From Pseudomaricurvus alcaniphilus (GTDB lineage Bacteria; Pseudomonadota; Gammaproteobacteria; Pseudomonadales; Cellvibrionaceae), in assembly GCF_011440395.1 (NCBI RefSeq), contig NZ_JAAOIX010000001.1, positions 62,001-126,000 of the forward strand: a stretch of DNA of 64,000 nt, written 5' to 3'. Both the position numbers and the translations under genes were made by a program. A model generated the notes under the pieces. The model did not search any database, was not told the origin of the DNA, and saw only the letters and a program-made list of their open reading frames with translations. Shown piece by piece: positions 18,556 to 27,359 of the stretch. Numbering within the stretch: the stretch's first letter is position 1; each line of letters opens with the position of its first letter.

Positions 18556-19060
18556 CAGCTGCTGGCATCCGGTAACAACTCTTGGTCATAACACAGCACC
18601 TGTAAAACTTCACAACGCCCGCCAACTCCATTGCTGCGGGCTCCAGCGCAAGGCATTTTTTGCCCCTTTATCCGGGCAAACCTGGCAGGCTGGAGCCGGC
18701 GGTTGGGGCGCCATTGCCAGCTGCCGAATAAAAAATGAGCTAAATCAGTCGGTTAGATTTAACGCAAAAATGTAAAAACTACTTGTATTACCAAATATAA
18801 GAGAGTCTGGGTGTTTTGGCTTTACAAAACCCCTCGAAATTGGTTATATTCCCCCCACTGCATCCACTCTAACTAAATAACCGGGGAGCATTCCATGATA
18901 GCCAACCATCAATACAGTACCTGCCCGCCGGTTATCTCAGTCGTCACAATCTTCAATTAATGCTTCTCAGTTGCGCACGCCCGCTAGGGCAGGGGTAGGG
19001 TTGTACTGCTCGCGCCGGGCGCATGGATTTACGGAATTTGTACTCAAGAGACACGGAAAA
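18556..19060. other. Intergenic region upstream of the alginate lyase
   Basis: About 505 bp. The right half has AT-rich, promoter-like sequence (around 18770-18860) for the lyase. It also holds the 21-codon glycosyltransferase-like fragment listed separately. No terminator or operator was clear. Confidence 0.4.
18895..18960 (+). pseudogene. Possible truncated N-terminus of a family 2 glycosyltransferase
   Basis: A 21-codon frame with an excellent ribosome site (GGGGAG eight bases before ATG) encodes a peptide ending PPVISVVTIFN. The PxISVVTIF stretch is typical of the first strand of GT2 glycosyltransferases, where a longer protein would follow. Here a stop comes at once and the lyase region begins. 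It may be a remnant left by a rearrangement, or simply a leader peptide; the match is very short. Confidence 0.35.
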
Positions 19061-21304
19061 ATGAATCTAAAAAACAGCATGGCAATCTTTTTACTGGTTA
19101 TTGGCTTTGCATTTCCGGCGCTAACGCTAGCCGAGGGCCACCCCAACCTGATTTTAACCAAAGCCGGGGTTGAGAAAATCCGGGCGAATTTGGGCAAAGT
19201 GCCGTTGTTTGATGCCTCCTTGAAAAGCCTGCAGGAAGAAGTCGATGCCGAAATAGCCCTGGGCATAGACACCCCGATCCCCAAGGATTTCTCCGGCGGC
19301 TACACCCACGAAAGGCACAAGCGCAATTTCCAAATAGCGCAGAAAGCCGGGGCGCTGTTCCAGATTCTGGAGGACGAAAAATACGCCCGCTATGTGCGGG
19401 ATATGTTGATGCAATATGAGGCTATGTACAAAAACCTGCCCCTGCACCCGCAGGAGCGATCCTATTCGCGCGGCAAGCTCTTTTGGCAGTGCCTGAACGA
19501 CAGCAACTGGCTGGTGTATATGAGCCAGGCCTACGATGCCATTTATGAGTGGTTGCCACAGGAGCAGCGCAGCACGCTGGAGAAAAACCTGTTTCGGCCC
19601 TTCGCCGACTTTATCTCGCTGGAAAATCCCCAGTTCTTCAATCGGGTACACAACCACAGCACCTGGGGCAATGCCGCGGTGGGCATGATCGGCCTGGTCA
19701 TGAAGGATGAGGAATTGATTCAGCGTGCGTTGTACGGCATCGAGGACGACGGTCTGCCCATCGGCACCAAGGACAACGATGGCGGTATCATCAAGGTAGA
19801 AGGGCAGAAGAAGGGCTTTTTTGCCAACCTGGAAGAACCGTTTTCCCCCGACGGCTACTATACCGAAGGCCCTTACTACCAGCGCTACGCCATGTCGCCG
19901 TTTTTGATTTTTGCGGTCGGCTTGCACAACGCCAGGCCCGAGTTCAAGGTGCTTGAGCACAAGGATGGCGTACTGCTGAAAGCGGTGGATGCGCTGCTGA
20001 ACCTGGCGGATGCGGACGGCGAATTCTTTCCGTTAAACGACGGCCAGAAAGGCATGTCCTATTACTCCCGTGAACTGGTGACCGCGGTCGATCTCGCCTA
20101 TCACTACGGTGACCAGAATCCGCAATTGCTCAGCATAGCGGAGAAACAGGGCCAGGTGTTGCTGGACGAGTCCGGCCTGTCGGTGGCTTTGGGTATCCAG
20201 CAGGGTAAAGCCGAACCCTTCGTCAAGAAATCCGTCAATTTGCGCGATGGCCCGGATGGCAAGCAGGGCAGTATCGGTGTACTTCGCTACGGCGACGAGG
20301 ATTTGACCCTGGTATTCAAAGCTGCGGCACAGGGGTTGAGCCACGGTCACTACGACAAGCTCTCTTTCTCCCTCTACGAGCAGGGCGATGAAGTGTTGCA
20401 GGATTACGGCCTCGCCCGTTTCGTCAATATCGAGCAGAAGGGCGGCGGTAATTACCTGAAGGAAAACAAGACCTGGGCCAAGCAAACCGTTGCCCATAAC
20501 ACCCTTACCCTGAACCAGACCTCCCATTTTAACGGCGATTACGAGACGGGCAGCAAACACCACTCCGAGCTTTATCTCTTTGCCGGCTCCGGTAAAGACG
20601 TTCAGGTGGTGAGTGGCAAAGAGTCAAACGCCTACCCCGGCACAGACATGCACCGGACTATGGCGATGATCAAGGACGCGAGTTTTGAGAAGCCATTCGT
20701 GCTCGACATTATGAAAGTGTCTTCCGACCGCGAAAACCAGTACGACCTGCCGTTTTACTACATGGGGCATGTGCTGAAGGTGAATTTTGACTACGACTCA
20801 CCGTCCAGCTTGCAGCCACTGGGTAAAACCAATGGCTACGAACATTTGTACCTCGAAGGCAAAGGCAAACCCGCGACCGACACTACCCAGTTCGCATGGC
20901 TGGGCAACGGCAAATACTATACCTTGACGTCAGCCACCAACACCTCCGACGAGTTGTTGCTGACCCGCCTGGGCGCCAACGATCCCGAGTTTAACCTGCG
21001 CCGGGATGCCGCCATCATGCTTCGCCGCAAGGCAAAGGATACAATTTTTGCGACGGTCATAGAGCCCCACGGCAGTTACAGCCCAGTCAGCGAGTTGTCA
21101 GTCAATTCGAACAGCAACATTGCCAGCCTGAAGGTGGTGCACGACGATAAGAACTACACGGCGGTATCCATTGAGGACCAGCAAGGGCAGGTTAAAGTGT
21201 TCCTGTTGGCCAACAAGAATGCCTCCACGTCCAAAAAGCACAAGTTAAAAGTCGGTTCCAAGAGCTATCGCTGGACCGGCCCATACCACTACACAACCAT
21301 GTAG
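19061..21304 (+). CDS. Oligoalginate lyase, family PL17
   Basis: A 747-residue secreted enzyme resembling Alg17C of Saccharophagus. It has a signal peptide (MNLKNSMAIFLLVIGFAF ... LAEG), an alpha/alpha-barrel alginate lyase domain with RVHNHSTWGNAAVGMIG (catalytic Asn/His) and YYTEGPYYQRYA (catalytic Tyr), then a heparinase II/III-like beta domain with SHGHYDKLSFSLYEQGDEV and HNTLTLN. PL17 enzymes release unsaturated monosaccharide from the ends of alginate oligomers. I chose ATG 19061 because the signal peptide starts there; the upstream frame to 18971 is not similar. No other alginate genes are in the window. Confidence 0.92.
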   Translation: MNLKNSMAIFLLVIGFAFPALTLAEGHPNLILTKAGVEKIRANLGKVPLFDASLKSLQEEVDAEIALGIDTPIPKDFSGGYTHERHKRNFQIAQKAGALFQILEDEKYARYVRDMLMQYEAMYKNLPLHPQERSYSRGKLFWQCLNDSNWLVYMSQAYDAIYEWLPQEQRSTLEKNLFRPFADFISLENPQFFNRVHNHSTWGNAAVGMIGLVMKDEELIQRALYGIEDDGLPIGTKDNDGGIIKVEGQKKGFFANLEEPFSPDGYYTEGPYYQRYAMSPFLIFAVGLHNARPEFKVLEHKDGVLLKAVDALLNLADADGEFFPLNDGQKGMSYYSRELVTAVDLAYHYGDQNPQLLSIAEKQGQVLLDESGLSVALGIQQGKAEPFVKKSVNLRDGPDGKQGSIGVLRYGDEDLTLVFKAAAQGLSHGHYDKLSFSLYEQGDEVLQDYGLARFVNIEQKGGGNYLKENKTWAKQTVAHNTLTLNQTSHFNGDYETGSKHHSELYLFAGSGKDVQVVSGKESNAYPGTDMHRTMAMIKDASFEKPFVLDIMKVSSDRENQYDLPFYYMGHVLKVNFDYDSPSSLQPLGKTNGYEHLYLEGKGKPATDTTQFAWLGNGKYYTLTSATNTSDELLLTRLGANDPEFNLRRDAAIMLRRKAKDTIFATVIEPHGSYSPVSELSVNSNSNIASLKVVHDDKNYTAVSIEDQQGQVKVFLLANKNASTSKKHKLKVGSKSYRWTGPYHYTTM

Positions 21305-21631
21305 TCGTTAACTGCTGCAACAGGTAAACCGTACCACAGCAACCGGGGGCTCTATAGCCCCCGGTTGCCTTTTCTAACCACCGAAATATCTATCGACAAT
21401 CCCATCTCTCATAGTTTCATATCAATAGCGAGCCAGGCTTGAAAGGAGTATGTTCAGTTGTGTCGTAGCCTTTTCGTGCCAAATAAAAGTCATACCAATA
21501 CAATAAAAGTAGCACCGACCGCGCTCAAACCTCCTGTATACCGTTTGCTGCGCCAACAGTGCGGAGGCTGGTAGCCGCTCTCCCAATTCCCTCGGGAAGT
21601 CCAAACAGCCTGTACCCAAGAGGACGGACCC
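21305..21631. other. Intergenic region between lyase and PPC-domain gene
   Basis: 327 bp containing the lyase terminator and, beyond it, an AT-rich stretch around 21420-21530 that presumably holds the promoter of the next gene. Nothing else is recognised. Confidence 0.4.
21339..21374 (+). terminator. Terminator after the alginate lyase
   Basis: A perfect 13-bp GC-rich stem (GCAACCGGGGGCT / AGCCCCCGGTTGC) with a four-base loop is followed by CTTTTCT, 34 bp past the lyase stop codon. Confidence 0.9.
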
Positions 21632-23260
21632 ATGCCTACCGTGATCTCTGTCTCGCCTGCAGCCTGTTTTTCATCGCTGCTGCGCATTTTGCTGATGCTA
21701 GTCACCATGGTTTACGGTGCCACAGCCGCGGCGCTAGCCATTGACGAAGCCGAGCCCAATAACCCGTGCTTTGCCGCTCAACAAATTGGTGCCTTTGATT
21801 TTCCTACCACCGTGACGGGCAGCCTCGATTCGATTCCCGAGCAGCCCGATGTTGATTTCTTCCAGTTCCAGGGGGTTGCCGGGCAAGCGGTGGTGGTTGA
21901 CCTGGAGGGCGTAGCTACAGGGGCTGGCAGCTTGTCAGATCCCTTCCTGGGGCTGTTTAACTCGGAGTGCGCCCTGCTGGCCATCAATGATGACGGCGGT
22001 AGCGGGCTCAACTCGCGCTTTTCATTTAACCTGCCCGACGATGGCGTGTTCGTGCTCGGCGTAACCACTTGTTGCGATTCCGGTTTTATCGGTGGTGGTC
22101 AGGGCAGCTACACGTTGACCGTCGACGAATTGCTCACCATCACTTCCATCGACGGGCGGCTGGTGAACGCCAACAGCGGTGAACCTCTGCCCGGGGCCGA
22201 GCTGCCCTACGCATTGGCGCACTTGCTGCGCTGTAACGGCGAGGTATGTGACGAGCTTATTGGCAGCCAGCAAGTGGGCACTGGCGGTGAATTTTCGTTC
22301 CAGTCTGATCAGTTCGGCAATCCCCTGGCGGCAACGACCTATCAAATCCAGGCTGTGGCTTTTGGTTACGAAAACTTTACCAGCGCGCCGTTTGCAACCC
22401 TGCCTGAGGTGGTGAATAGCGTCGGTGATCTGGGCTTGTTGCCCCTGCAAGTAGTGGGTTCCATCAGTGGCCGTTTGGTCGACGCACTCAGTGCCGATCC
22501 GCTGCCGGGTAATATCCCGCCTTACCCAATCGTGTACCTGGAGCGCTGCGAAGAATTCGGCTGTTTTATTGTCGCCGGCTTTAGTCCGGATGACGCCGGC
22601 GAGTTTCGCTTTGACGGTATTACCTATAATTTGAGCCCGGCTACTTATCGTCTGTCTGCCAATGCCGAGGGGTATCAGCAATCTGTTTCGGCGCAAATGC
22701 CGGTGGCGGCGTTCGAACATGCGGATTTCGGTGATTTCCCCCTGACGCCACTTCCCATCCAGTTTGGTGCCATCCAGCCCTGTGTGATTCCGCCCGGAGG
22801 TGGCTTGTGCGAGTACAGCATCGATGTGCGCTATCGCGGTACCGCGCGCCGCTTCCGCGGGGAAGCCTGGAGCACGGTGGAGTTTTACCGCCCGCCGACT
22901 TATCAGGTCACTCGTTTCCAGGTGGGTAGAAACGGCGTGGAAAACCCCAACCCGCAGCGCTTGAACCTGGGCCAGGGCCAGACCGAAACGCTGACTTTCC
23001 AGCTGGATATTCCCGCCGATGTACCGGATTTTTCCACAGTCTGCGGCTACATCGCGGTGGGCCAAGGGCGTAACGCGCAGTTCAACAGTGGTGGCGATCG
23101 CTTTATATTCTGTTCGTCCACCCAAGGCGGCGCTTTGGTACCCATGTCCGAGAAAGAAGGGCGCAAGCATCTGAAGAACATAAAAGAGCGGCGTGAATCG
23201 GCGTTTGATACGCGGCATCAGCGCCGTAATATGCGCGACAAGCCGGCCCGCTCCAGGTGA
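21632..23260 (+). CDS. Secreted protein with PPC-like and carboxypeptidase-regulatory-like domains
   Basis: A 542-residue exported protein. After a signal peptide (residues 1-35) comes a bacterial pre-peptidase C-terminal-type beta domain (EAEPNNPCFAAQQIG, then DVDFFQFQGVAGQAV and SRFSFNLPDDGVFVLGV, about 40-165). Two related Ig-like or carboxypeptidase-regulatory-like repeats follow, each starting SIDGRLVNANSGEPLPG or SISGRLVDALSADPLPG (about 170-370). A further beta domain with paired Cys occupies 380-500, and the tail is very basic. No catalytic domain is visible, so a binding or structural cell-surface role is likely. GAGGA precedes the ATG. Confidence 0.75.
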   Translation: MPTVISVSPAACFSSLLRILLMLVTMVYGATAAALAIDEAEPNNPCFAAQQIGAFDFPTTVTGSLDSIPEQPDVDFFQFQGVAGQAVVVDLEGVATGAGSLSDPFLGLFNSECALLAINDDGGSGLNSRFSFNLPDDGVFVLGVTTCCDSGFIGGGQGSYTLTVDELLTITSIDGRLVNANSGEPLPGAELPYALAHLLRCNGEVCDELIGSQQVGTGGEFSFQSDQFGNPLAATTYQIQAVAFGYENFTSAPFATLPEVVNSVGDLGLLPLQVVGSISGRLVDALSADPLPGNIPPYPIVYLERCEEFGCFIVAGFSPDDAGEFRFDGITYNLSPATYRLSANAEGYQQSVSAQMPVAAFEHADFGDFPLTPLPIQFGAIQPCVIPPGGGLCEYSIDVRYRGTARRFRGEAWSTVEFYRPPTYQVTRFQVGRNGVENPNPQRLNLGQGQTETLTFQLDIPADVPDFSTVCGYIAVGQGRNAQFNSGGDRFIFCSSTQGGALVPMSEKEGRKHLKNIKERRESAFDTRHQRRNMRDKPARSR

Positions 23261-23269
23261 TTGGCTGAA

Positions 23270-23296
23270 TCCGCCTGGCCTCAAACGAGGCCGGGC
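23270..23296. terminator. Hairpin near the end of the duplicated 3' segment
   Basis: An 11-bp stem (CGCCTGGCCTC / GAGGCCGGGCG, one G-U pair) with a four-base loop sits between the PPC gene and the duplicated DUF3365 tail. It could end either converging transcript, but lacks a strong T tract. Confidence 0.4.
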
Positions 23297-23319
23297 GCGA
23301 TCAGCAGTAGCTTGGCGGT

Positions 23320-23398
23320 GATTACCGCGGCTTGATCAGGCTGAAAATGCCACGGATCTGGCCCAGCTCATACCCGGTGGCTTTGTCGTTCGGGTAGT
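23320..23398 (-). pseudogene. Duplicated 3' end of the DUF3365 gene
   Basis: These 79 bp match 24908-24986 at 77 positions, with two adjacent mismatches at 23382-23383. On the minus strand they encode the last residues of the DUF3365 protein (ATGYELGQIRGIFSLIKPR and stop); the mismatches change Met to Lys. There is no start or haem motif here. This is a detached gene end on the far side of the DUF4143 ATPase gene. Confidence 0.9.
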
Positions 23399-23405
23399 TG
23401 ACCCA

Positions 23406-24644
23406 TCATGACCAGAGCGCTCCCAGCGGGACAGCGTAGAGATTATCGCCAAAAGCGGTCGTGTGATCACCATCGTAAAGCAGAACACCAATTTTGAATC
23501 GATCGCCGGCTACACCTTGAAAACGCTTCAGCCCGGAAAAATCCTTGGCACTCAAGCTTGCGGCTGCCTTAACCTCAATGGCAAAACAGTCGCCCATCGC
23601 ATTTTCGATGATTACATCGACCTCCACCTTGTCCTTGTCACGGTAATGATAGAAGTTCAACGGTTCCTCGATCCACACTGCCTGTTTGCGCAATTCGTTA
23701 TAGACAAAGGATTCCAGCACTGAACCAAAGTCGCCCGCCTGCTTCAGCAAACGCTCTCGATTAAGACCTCGCATGGCACACATCATGCCAGTATCCACGG
23801 AGTGTAGTTTTGGCGTCTTCACCAGCCGTTTGTATTCATTACAGTGCCAGGCGGGTAATTGTTCTACCAGAAACAACTGCTCCAGCAACGCCATGTACTT
23901 TTTGATGGTCAGTCGATCCAGGCCAAGCTTGCCACCCAGTTCGGTCAGATTTACCAGCTTTCCAGCATAGAACGCGGTGAGCTTAAGCAGCTTGGCCATA
24001 AGATCGGGGTGATCGATGTGGGTCAGGTCGCGGATATCCCTTTGGATTAATGTGTTTAGATACTGCTGATACCAGGCTTGGCTACGCCGCTCACTGGCAC
24101 GCTGTAATGGTTCTGGAAAGCAGCCACTCACGAGACGATGCAGCAGATGTTCCCGCACGCGGATGTTCTGGGTAGTGGGTGCTTTCTGATCAAGTAATTT
24201 GGTCAAAAAGTCAGGCTGCCTTCCGTGAATCTCGCACTCCGATAGCGTCATAAGGCGCACCGATTCCATCCGGCCTGCCAGGGAATCCGACAGCCGGGGC
24301 AATAACAAGGCGTTGGCTGAACCCGTTAGCAAGAAGCGGCCTGGCGTTCGCTGCTCGTCAACGGCCTGCTTGATGGAGATAAACAGCTCGGGAAGACGTT
24401 GTACTTCGTCGAGAGCAATCCTAGTAGATGGTAGATTGCGGATAAAGCCAACGGGATCAGCTCGGGCGATCTCAAATTGGGCCTGGTCATCCAGGGTGAT
24501 AAAGGTCCAGTTGTCAGCCCCCGTTTCCGTGATCAGCGTTTTCACCAGGGTGGTTTTACCGACTTGGCGTGGGCCCATGATGAACACCACGGGAGTATCA
24601 CTCAGAGCTTCTTTGACATTGTGTTCAGAATAACGAGGGTACAT
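23406..24644 (-). CDS. ATPase with DUF4143 domain
   Basis: A 412-residue P-loop ATPase of the AAA_14/DUF4143 type. GPRQVGKTT (Walker A, about residues 24-32), IALDEVQRLPELF (Walker B, about 76-88) and LLTGSANALLLPR (sensor) occur in the N-terminal half. The C-terminal DUF4143 part contains a nuclease-like FYHYRDKDKVEVDVIIE ... AIEVKAA stretch (D and ExK), as in this family. Function is not established; these genes are common in variable regions. Start 24644 gives MYPRYSEHNV, typical of the family. Its promoter region carries three 22-bp repeats and the gene is bracketed by the 79-bp duplication, so it looks like an insertion. Confidence 0.88.
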   Translation of the reverse strand: MYPRYSEHNVKEALSDTPVVFIMGPRQVGKTTLVKTLITETGADNWTFITLDDQAQFEIARADPVGFIRNLPSTRIALDEVQRLPELFISIKQAVDEQRTPGRFLLTGSANALLLPRLSDSLAGRMESVRLMTLSECEIHGRQPDFLTKLLDQKAPTTQNIRVREHLLHRLVSGCFPEPLQRASERRSQAWYQQYLNTLIQRDIRDLTHIDHPDLMAKLLKLTAFYAGKLVNLTELGGKLGLDRLTIKKYMALLEQLFLVEQLPAWHCNEYKRLVKTPKLHSVDTGMMCAMRGLNRERLLKQAGDFGSVLESFVYNELRKQAVWIEEPLNFYHYRDKDKVEVDVIIENAMGDCFAIEVKAAASLSAKDFSGLKRFQGVAGDRFKIGVLLYDGDHTTAFGDNLYAVPLGALWS

Positions 24645-24677
24645 AAAAGTTAGCCCGGCCAAAGGAGAGCATGTGTT

Positions 24678-24743
24678 CGTCCAGGCGTTATTTTACTGTC
24701 GTCCAATCGTTATTGCAATAGCGTCCAACCGTTATCGACCGTT
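24678..24743. repeat. Three 22-bp direct repeats upstream of the ATPase gene
   Basis: Units start at 24678, 24700 and 24722 with exactly 22-bp spacing; each begins CGTCCA-N2-CGTTAT. They lie 34-99 bp before the ATPase start. The regular spacing of about two helical turns suggests iterated protein-binding sites, either operators or iterons. Confidence 0.7.
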
Positions 24744-24907
24744 GCAGGGCCACCAGAAACCGCAAATTGTTAAATAAAAATAGTCTCATAAAAGTCTTTG
24801 ACATAACCAAGCCCAAGCGAGGACCTATAACAGCCAAACAGCAGATTCTATTCAACCTGCAGCGATACTAGCCATCAATGCTGCCACAACGATTACCCGA
24901 TTGAGGC

Positions 24908-24986
24908 GATTACCGCGGCTTGATCAGGCTGAAAATGCCACGGATCTGGCCCAGCTCATACCCGGTGGCCATGTCGTTCGGGTAGT
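24908..24986 (-). repeat. 79-bp direct repeat, copy within the intact DUF3365 gene
   Basis: This is the partner of 23320-23398, same orientation, offset 1588 bp. It forms the 3' end of the intact DUF3365 gene. The pair brackets the DUF4143 ATPase gene and its promoter. Confidence 0.9.
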
Positions 24987-25494
24987 AGCTGGCCAGTGCC
25001 GCGGACACATCCGCTGCGATCGTTTGGCCGTGACACATCAGGCACAAAGGCTCAACAACCTGGGCTTTGGCGAAACGGTATCCGTCGGGGGTAACTTCAC
25101 CCTGGCTCAAGGACGACGGATCCGCACCCGCTGCCAGCTTGTCTTCAAACTGTTTCAGCATGGCGGTCTCCCACTCATCGGGCACGGCAGCGGGGTTGCG
25201 GTTGCGGCTGCTAACCCGGCGGATAACCCAGCCACTTTCAGCACTCAAACTCTCGGCAATTTGCGGCGCTTCAGTGGCGCAAACTGCAACCGCATGGGCC
25301 GGACCATCGGCGCTAATCGCGGCCTTTAGCCTGGGCTTGAGTTGGCCGGCAAATTTTTGCACCAGCGCCAGTGCCGTTTGCTGGTCGGCATCAATCTCAC
25401 TGGCTGCCATGGCAGTAAGCCCAACTGCCAGGCCGGATACGGCAAGGCTGAGGGCGAGCACACGCCGGCGGCGAGGGTGCTTTGCCAATTTCAT
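24910..25494 (-). CDS. DUF3365 haem protein
   Basis: A 194-residue exported protein. The N-terminal basic stretch and hydrophobic segment (LALSLAVSGLAVGLTAMA) form a signal peptide. A DUF3365 (Tll0287-like) domain follows, with VAVCATEAPQIAESLS and IRRVSSRNRNP, and a single c-type haem site CLMCH near residue 155. It is expected to be a periplasmic monohaem sensor or electron carrier. GGGAGAA precedes ATG 25494. It lies 29 bp after the SulP gene on the same strand and is probably co-transcribed. The frame extends to 25758 but only as an overlap with the transporter. Confidence 0.87.
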   Translation of the reverse strand: MKLAKHPRRRRVLALSLAVSGLAVGLTAMAASEIDADQQTALALVQKFAGQLKPRLKAAISADGPAHAVAVCATEAPQIAESLSAESGWVIRRVSSRNRNPAAVPDEWETAMLKQFEDKLAAGADPSSLSQGEVTPDGYRFAKAQVVEPLCLMCHGQTIAADVSAALASYYPNDMATGYELGQIRGIFSLIKPR

Positions 25495-25523
25495 AATCGT
25501 TCTCCCGTCGTGTACGAAACCCT

Positions 25524-27287
25524 CTATTTTTCCAGCGCGGCTTGGGTCGTGCCCGGGTCGAGGGTTTTTAACGCATCGTACTGGCTGACAAAAACCTGGC
25601 CGCCGAGGTGCTCGAGAAAGTCGGACTTGCGCAGCTGATCCATCACTGGGCCTTTCACTTCGGACAGGTGCAACTGGATGCCCGCATCGTGCAAGCGTTG
25701 TTTGATGGTGTGCAGGCTTTCCAGCGCGCTGGCATCGATCAGGTTGACCGCCGAACACATCAACACCACATGCTTGATGTCCGGGTGGCTGCCGGTCAGT
25801 TCCGCCACCCGGTCTTCGAGGTAGCGGGCGTTGGGAAAATACAGGCTTTCGTCGACTCGCAGCGACAACACCTGGGGACTCTCCACCACGGCATAGCGAT
25901 TGATATTGCGAAAATGCTGGCTGCCCGGCAGTTGGCCCACCACCGCAATATGGGGCTGGCTGGTGCGCTTGAGGAACAGCCCCAGTGACAGGCCCACCCC
26001 CATCAGTATCCCGGCTTCCACCCCCACCAGCAGTACACCGACCACGGTGGTGATCATGGCAAGGGCATCAGCGCGGGAATAGCGCCAGGTGCGCATAAAC
26101 GCGCCCAGATCCACCAGGCTTAACACGGCGACAATGATGGTCGCGGCGAGCACCGCTTGGGGCAGGTTGTGAAATAACGGGGTAAAAAATAATACCGTCA
26201 GGCTAATGCCCAGCGCGGTAAAGGCGCCGGCCATCGGGGTGGCGGCACCGGCATCGAAATTAACCACAGAGCGGGAAAAACCGCCGGTTACGGGAAAGCC
26301 GCCGCTGACCGCCGCGGCAATATTGGCGCTGCCCAGCCCGAACAATTCCTGGTTGGGGTCAATGCGTTGTCGTCGCTTGGCGGCGAGGGTCTGGCCGACG
26401 GATACCGACTCAACAAAACCCACCAGGCTGATCAGCAGCGCCGCCGGCAGCAATTGCGGCAGCAGTTGTAACTCCATAGTCGGGACTGACAGCGGTGGAA
26501 ATCCCCGGGGTATCGCGCCGACCACGGCAACCCCCCGGTCCGCCAGGTCAAACAGTGAAACCACGGCTATGGCCAATAGCAAGGTAACCACCGGGCCGGC
26601 CTTGCTGAGATTGGCCGCCAGCATTGGCGAAAGCCTCAGCCGGCTGAGCCAGCCCTTGAGGTGGCTGCGAGCCAACATTAACAATATCAAGCTGGCCGTG
26701 CCGATCGCCAGTGTCGGCCCGTGGGTGCGGCTCAGGTTCTGCGCCAGCCCCCAGAGCATGTCCAGGACGTTGTGACCGCCGCCGGCAATGCCGAGAATAT
26801 GCTGTAACTGGCCGATGGCGATCAGCAGGCCCGAGGCGCTGATAAACCCTGACACCACCGGGTGGCTGAGAAAGTTGGCCAGGAACCCCAGTCGCAACAA
26901 CGCCATGACCATTAGAATGGCACCGGACAAGAGGGCGAGCACCATGGCCGCAACCATGTATTCCTGGCTGCCGGCGGCAAACAGGGGGGCGAGGGCGGTG
27001 GCGGTCATAAGCGAGATAACCGCCACCGGCCCCACCGAAAGCGTGCTGCTGGTGCCAAACAGCGTGTAGGCCAGCAGCGGTAAAATGCTGGCGTACAGCC
27101 CGGCCACCGGCGGCAGTCCGGCGAGCATGGCGTAGGCCAGGCTCTGGGGAATCAGCATCAGGGTGACAATGACCGCGGCCAGGCCATCCTGGCCAGCCTT
27201 GTTGCCACTGTAGCCTTTCAGCCAATTGCTGCAGGGCAGCAGGTTGGCCAGCCGACTCGCCGGCCGGGTTGCTTCAGGTTTCGCCAA
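25524..27287 (-). CDS. SulP-family anion transporter with STAS domain
   Basis: A 587-residue SulP (SLC26-like) inner-membrane transporter. The signature IPQSLAYAMLAGLPPVAGLYAS (split by family convention into IPQSLAYAMLAG and PPVAGLYAS) is near residues 46-67, with about 12 membrane segments to residue 430 and a C-terminal cytoplasmic STAS domain (about 450-560). SulP members carry sulfate, bicarbonate or other anions, often with sodium or protons. The start is TTG 27287, supported by GGAGA eight bases upstream; no ATG fits. Neighbouring MBL persulfide-dioxygenase-like and haem genes make sulfate or sulfite export a reasonable guess, but substrate is not shown. Confidence 0.92.
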   Translation of the reverse strand: MAKPEATRPASRLANLLPCSNWLKGYSGNKAGQDGLAAVIVTLMLIPQSLAYAMLAGLPPVAGLYASILPLLAYTLFGTSSTLSVGPVAVISLMTATALAPLFAAGSQEYMVAAMVLALLSGAILMVMALLRLGFLANFLSHPVVSGFISASGLLIAIGQLQHILGIAGGGHNVLDMLWGLAQNLSRTHGPTLAIGTASLILLMLARSHLKGWLSRLRLSPMLAANLSKAGPVVTLLLAIAVVSLFDLADRGVAVVGAIPRGFPPLSVPTMELQLLPQLLPAALLISLVGFVESVSVGQTLAAKRRQRIDPNQELFGLGSANIAAAVSGGFPVTGGFSRSVVNFDAGAATPMAGAFTALGISLTVLFFTPLFHNLPQAVLAATIIVAVLSLVDLGAFMRTWRYSRADALAMITTVVGVLLVGVEAGILMGVGLSLGLFLKRTSQPHIAVVGQLPGSQHFRNINRYAVVESPQVLSLRVDESLYFPNARYLEDRVAELTGSHPDIKHVVLMCSAVNLIDASALESLHTIKQRLHDAGIQLHLSEVKGPVMDQLRKSDFLEHLGGQVFVSQYDALKTLDPGTTQAALEK

Positions 27288-27359
27288 GGCTTACATCTCC
27301 GGCTGGGGCTATTTTCCAGCGAGCGTTCATTCACAGGCCGTGTTGATGCTCAAACAGGG

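Noticed and set aside
18971-19060. N-terminal extension of the PL17 lyase
   Set aside because: The signal peptide starts cleanly at ATG 19061; the extension has no family similarity.
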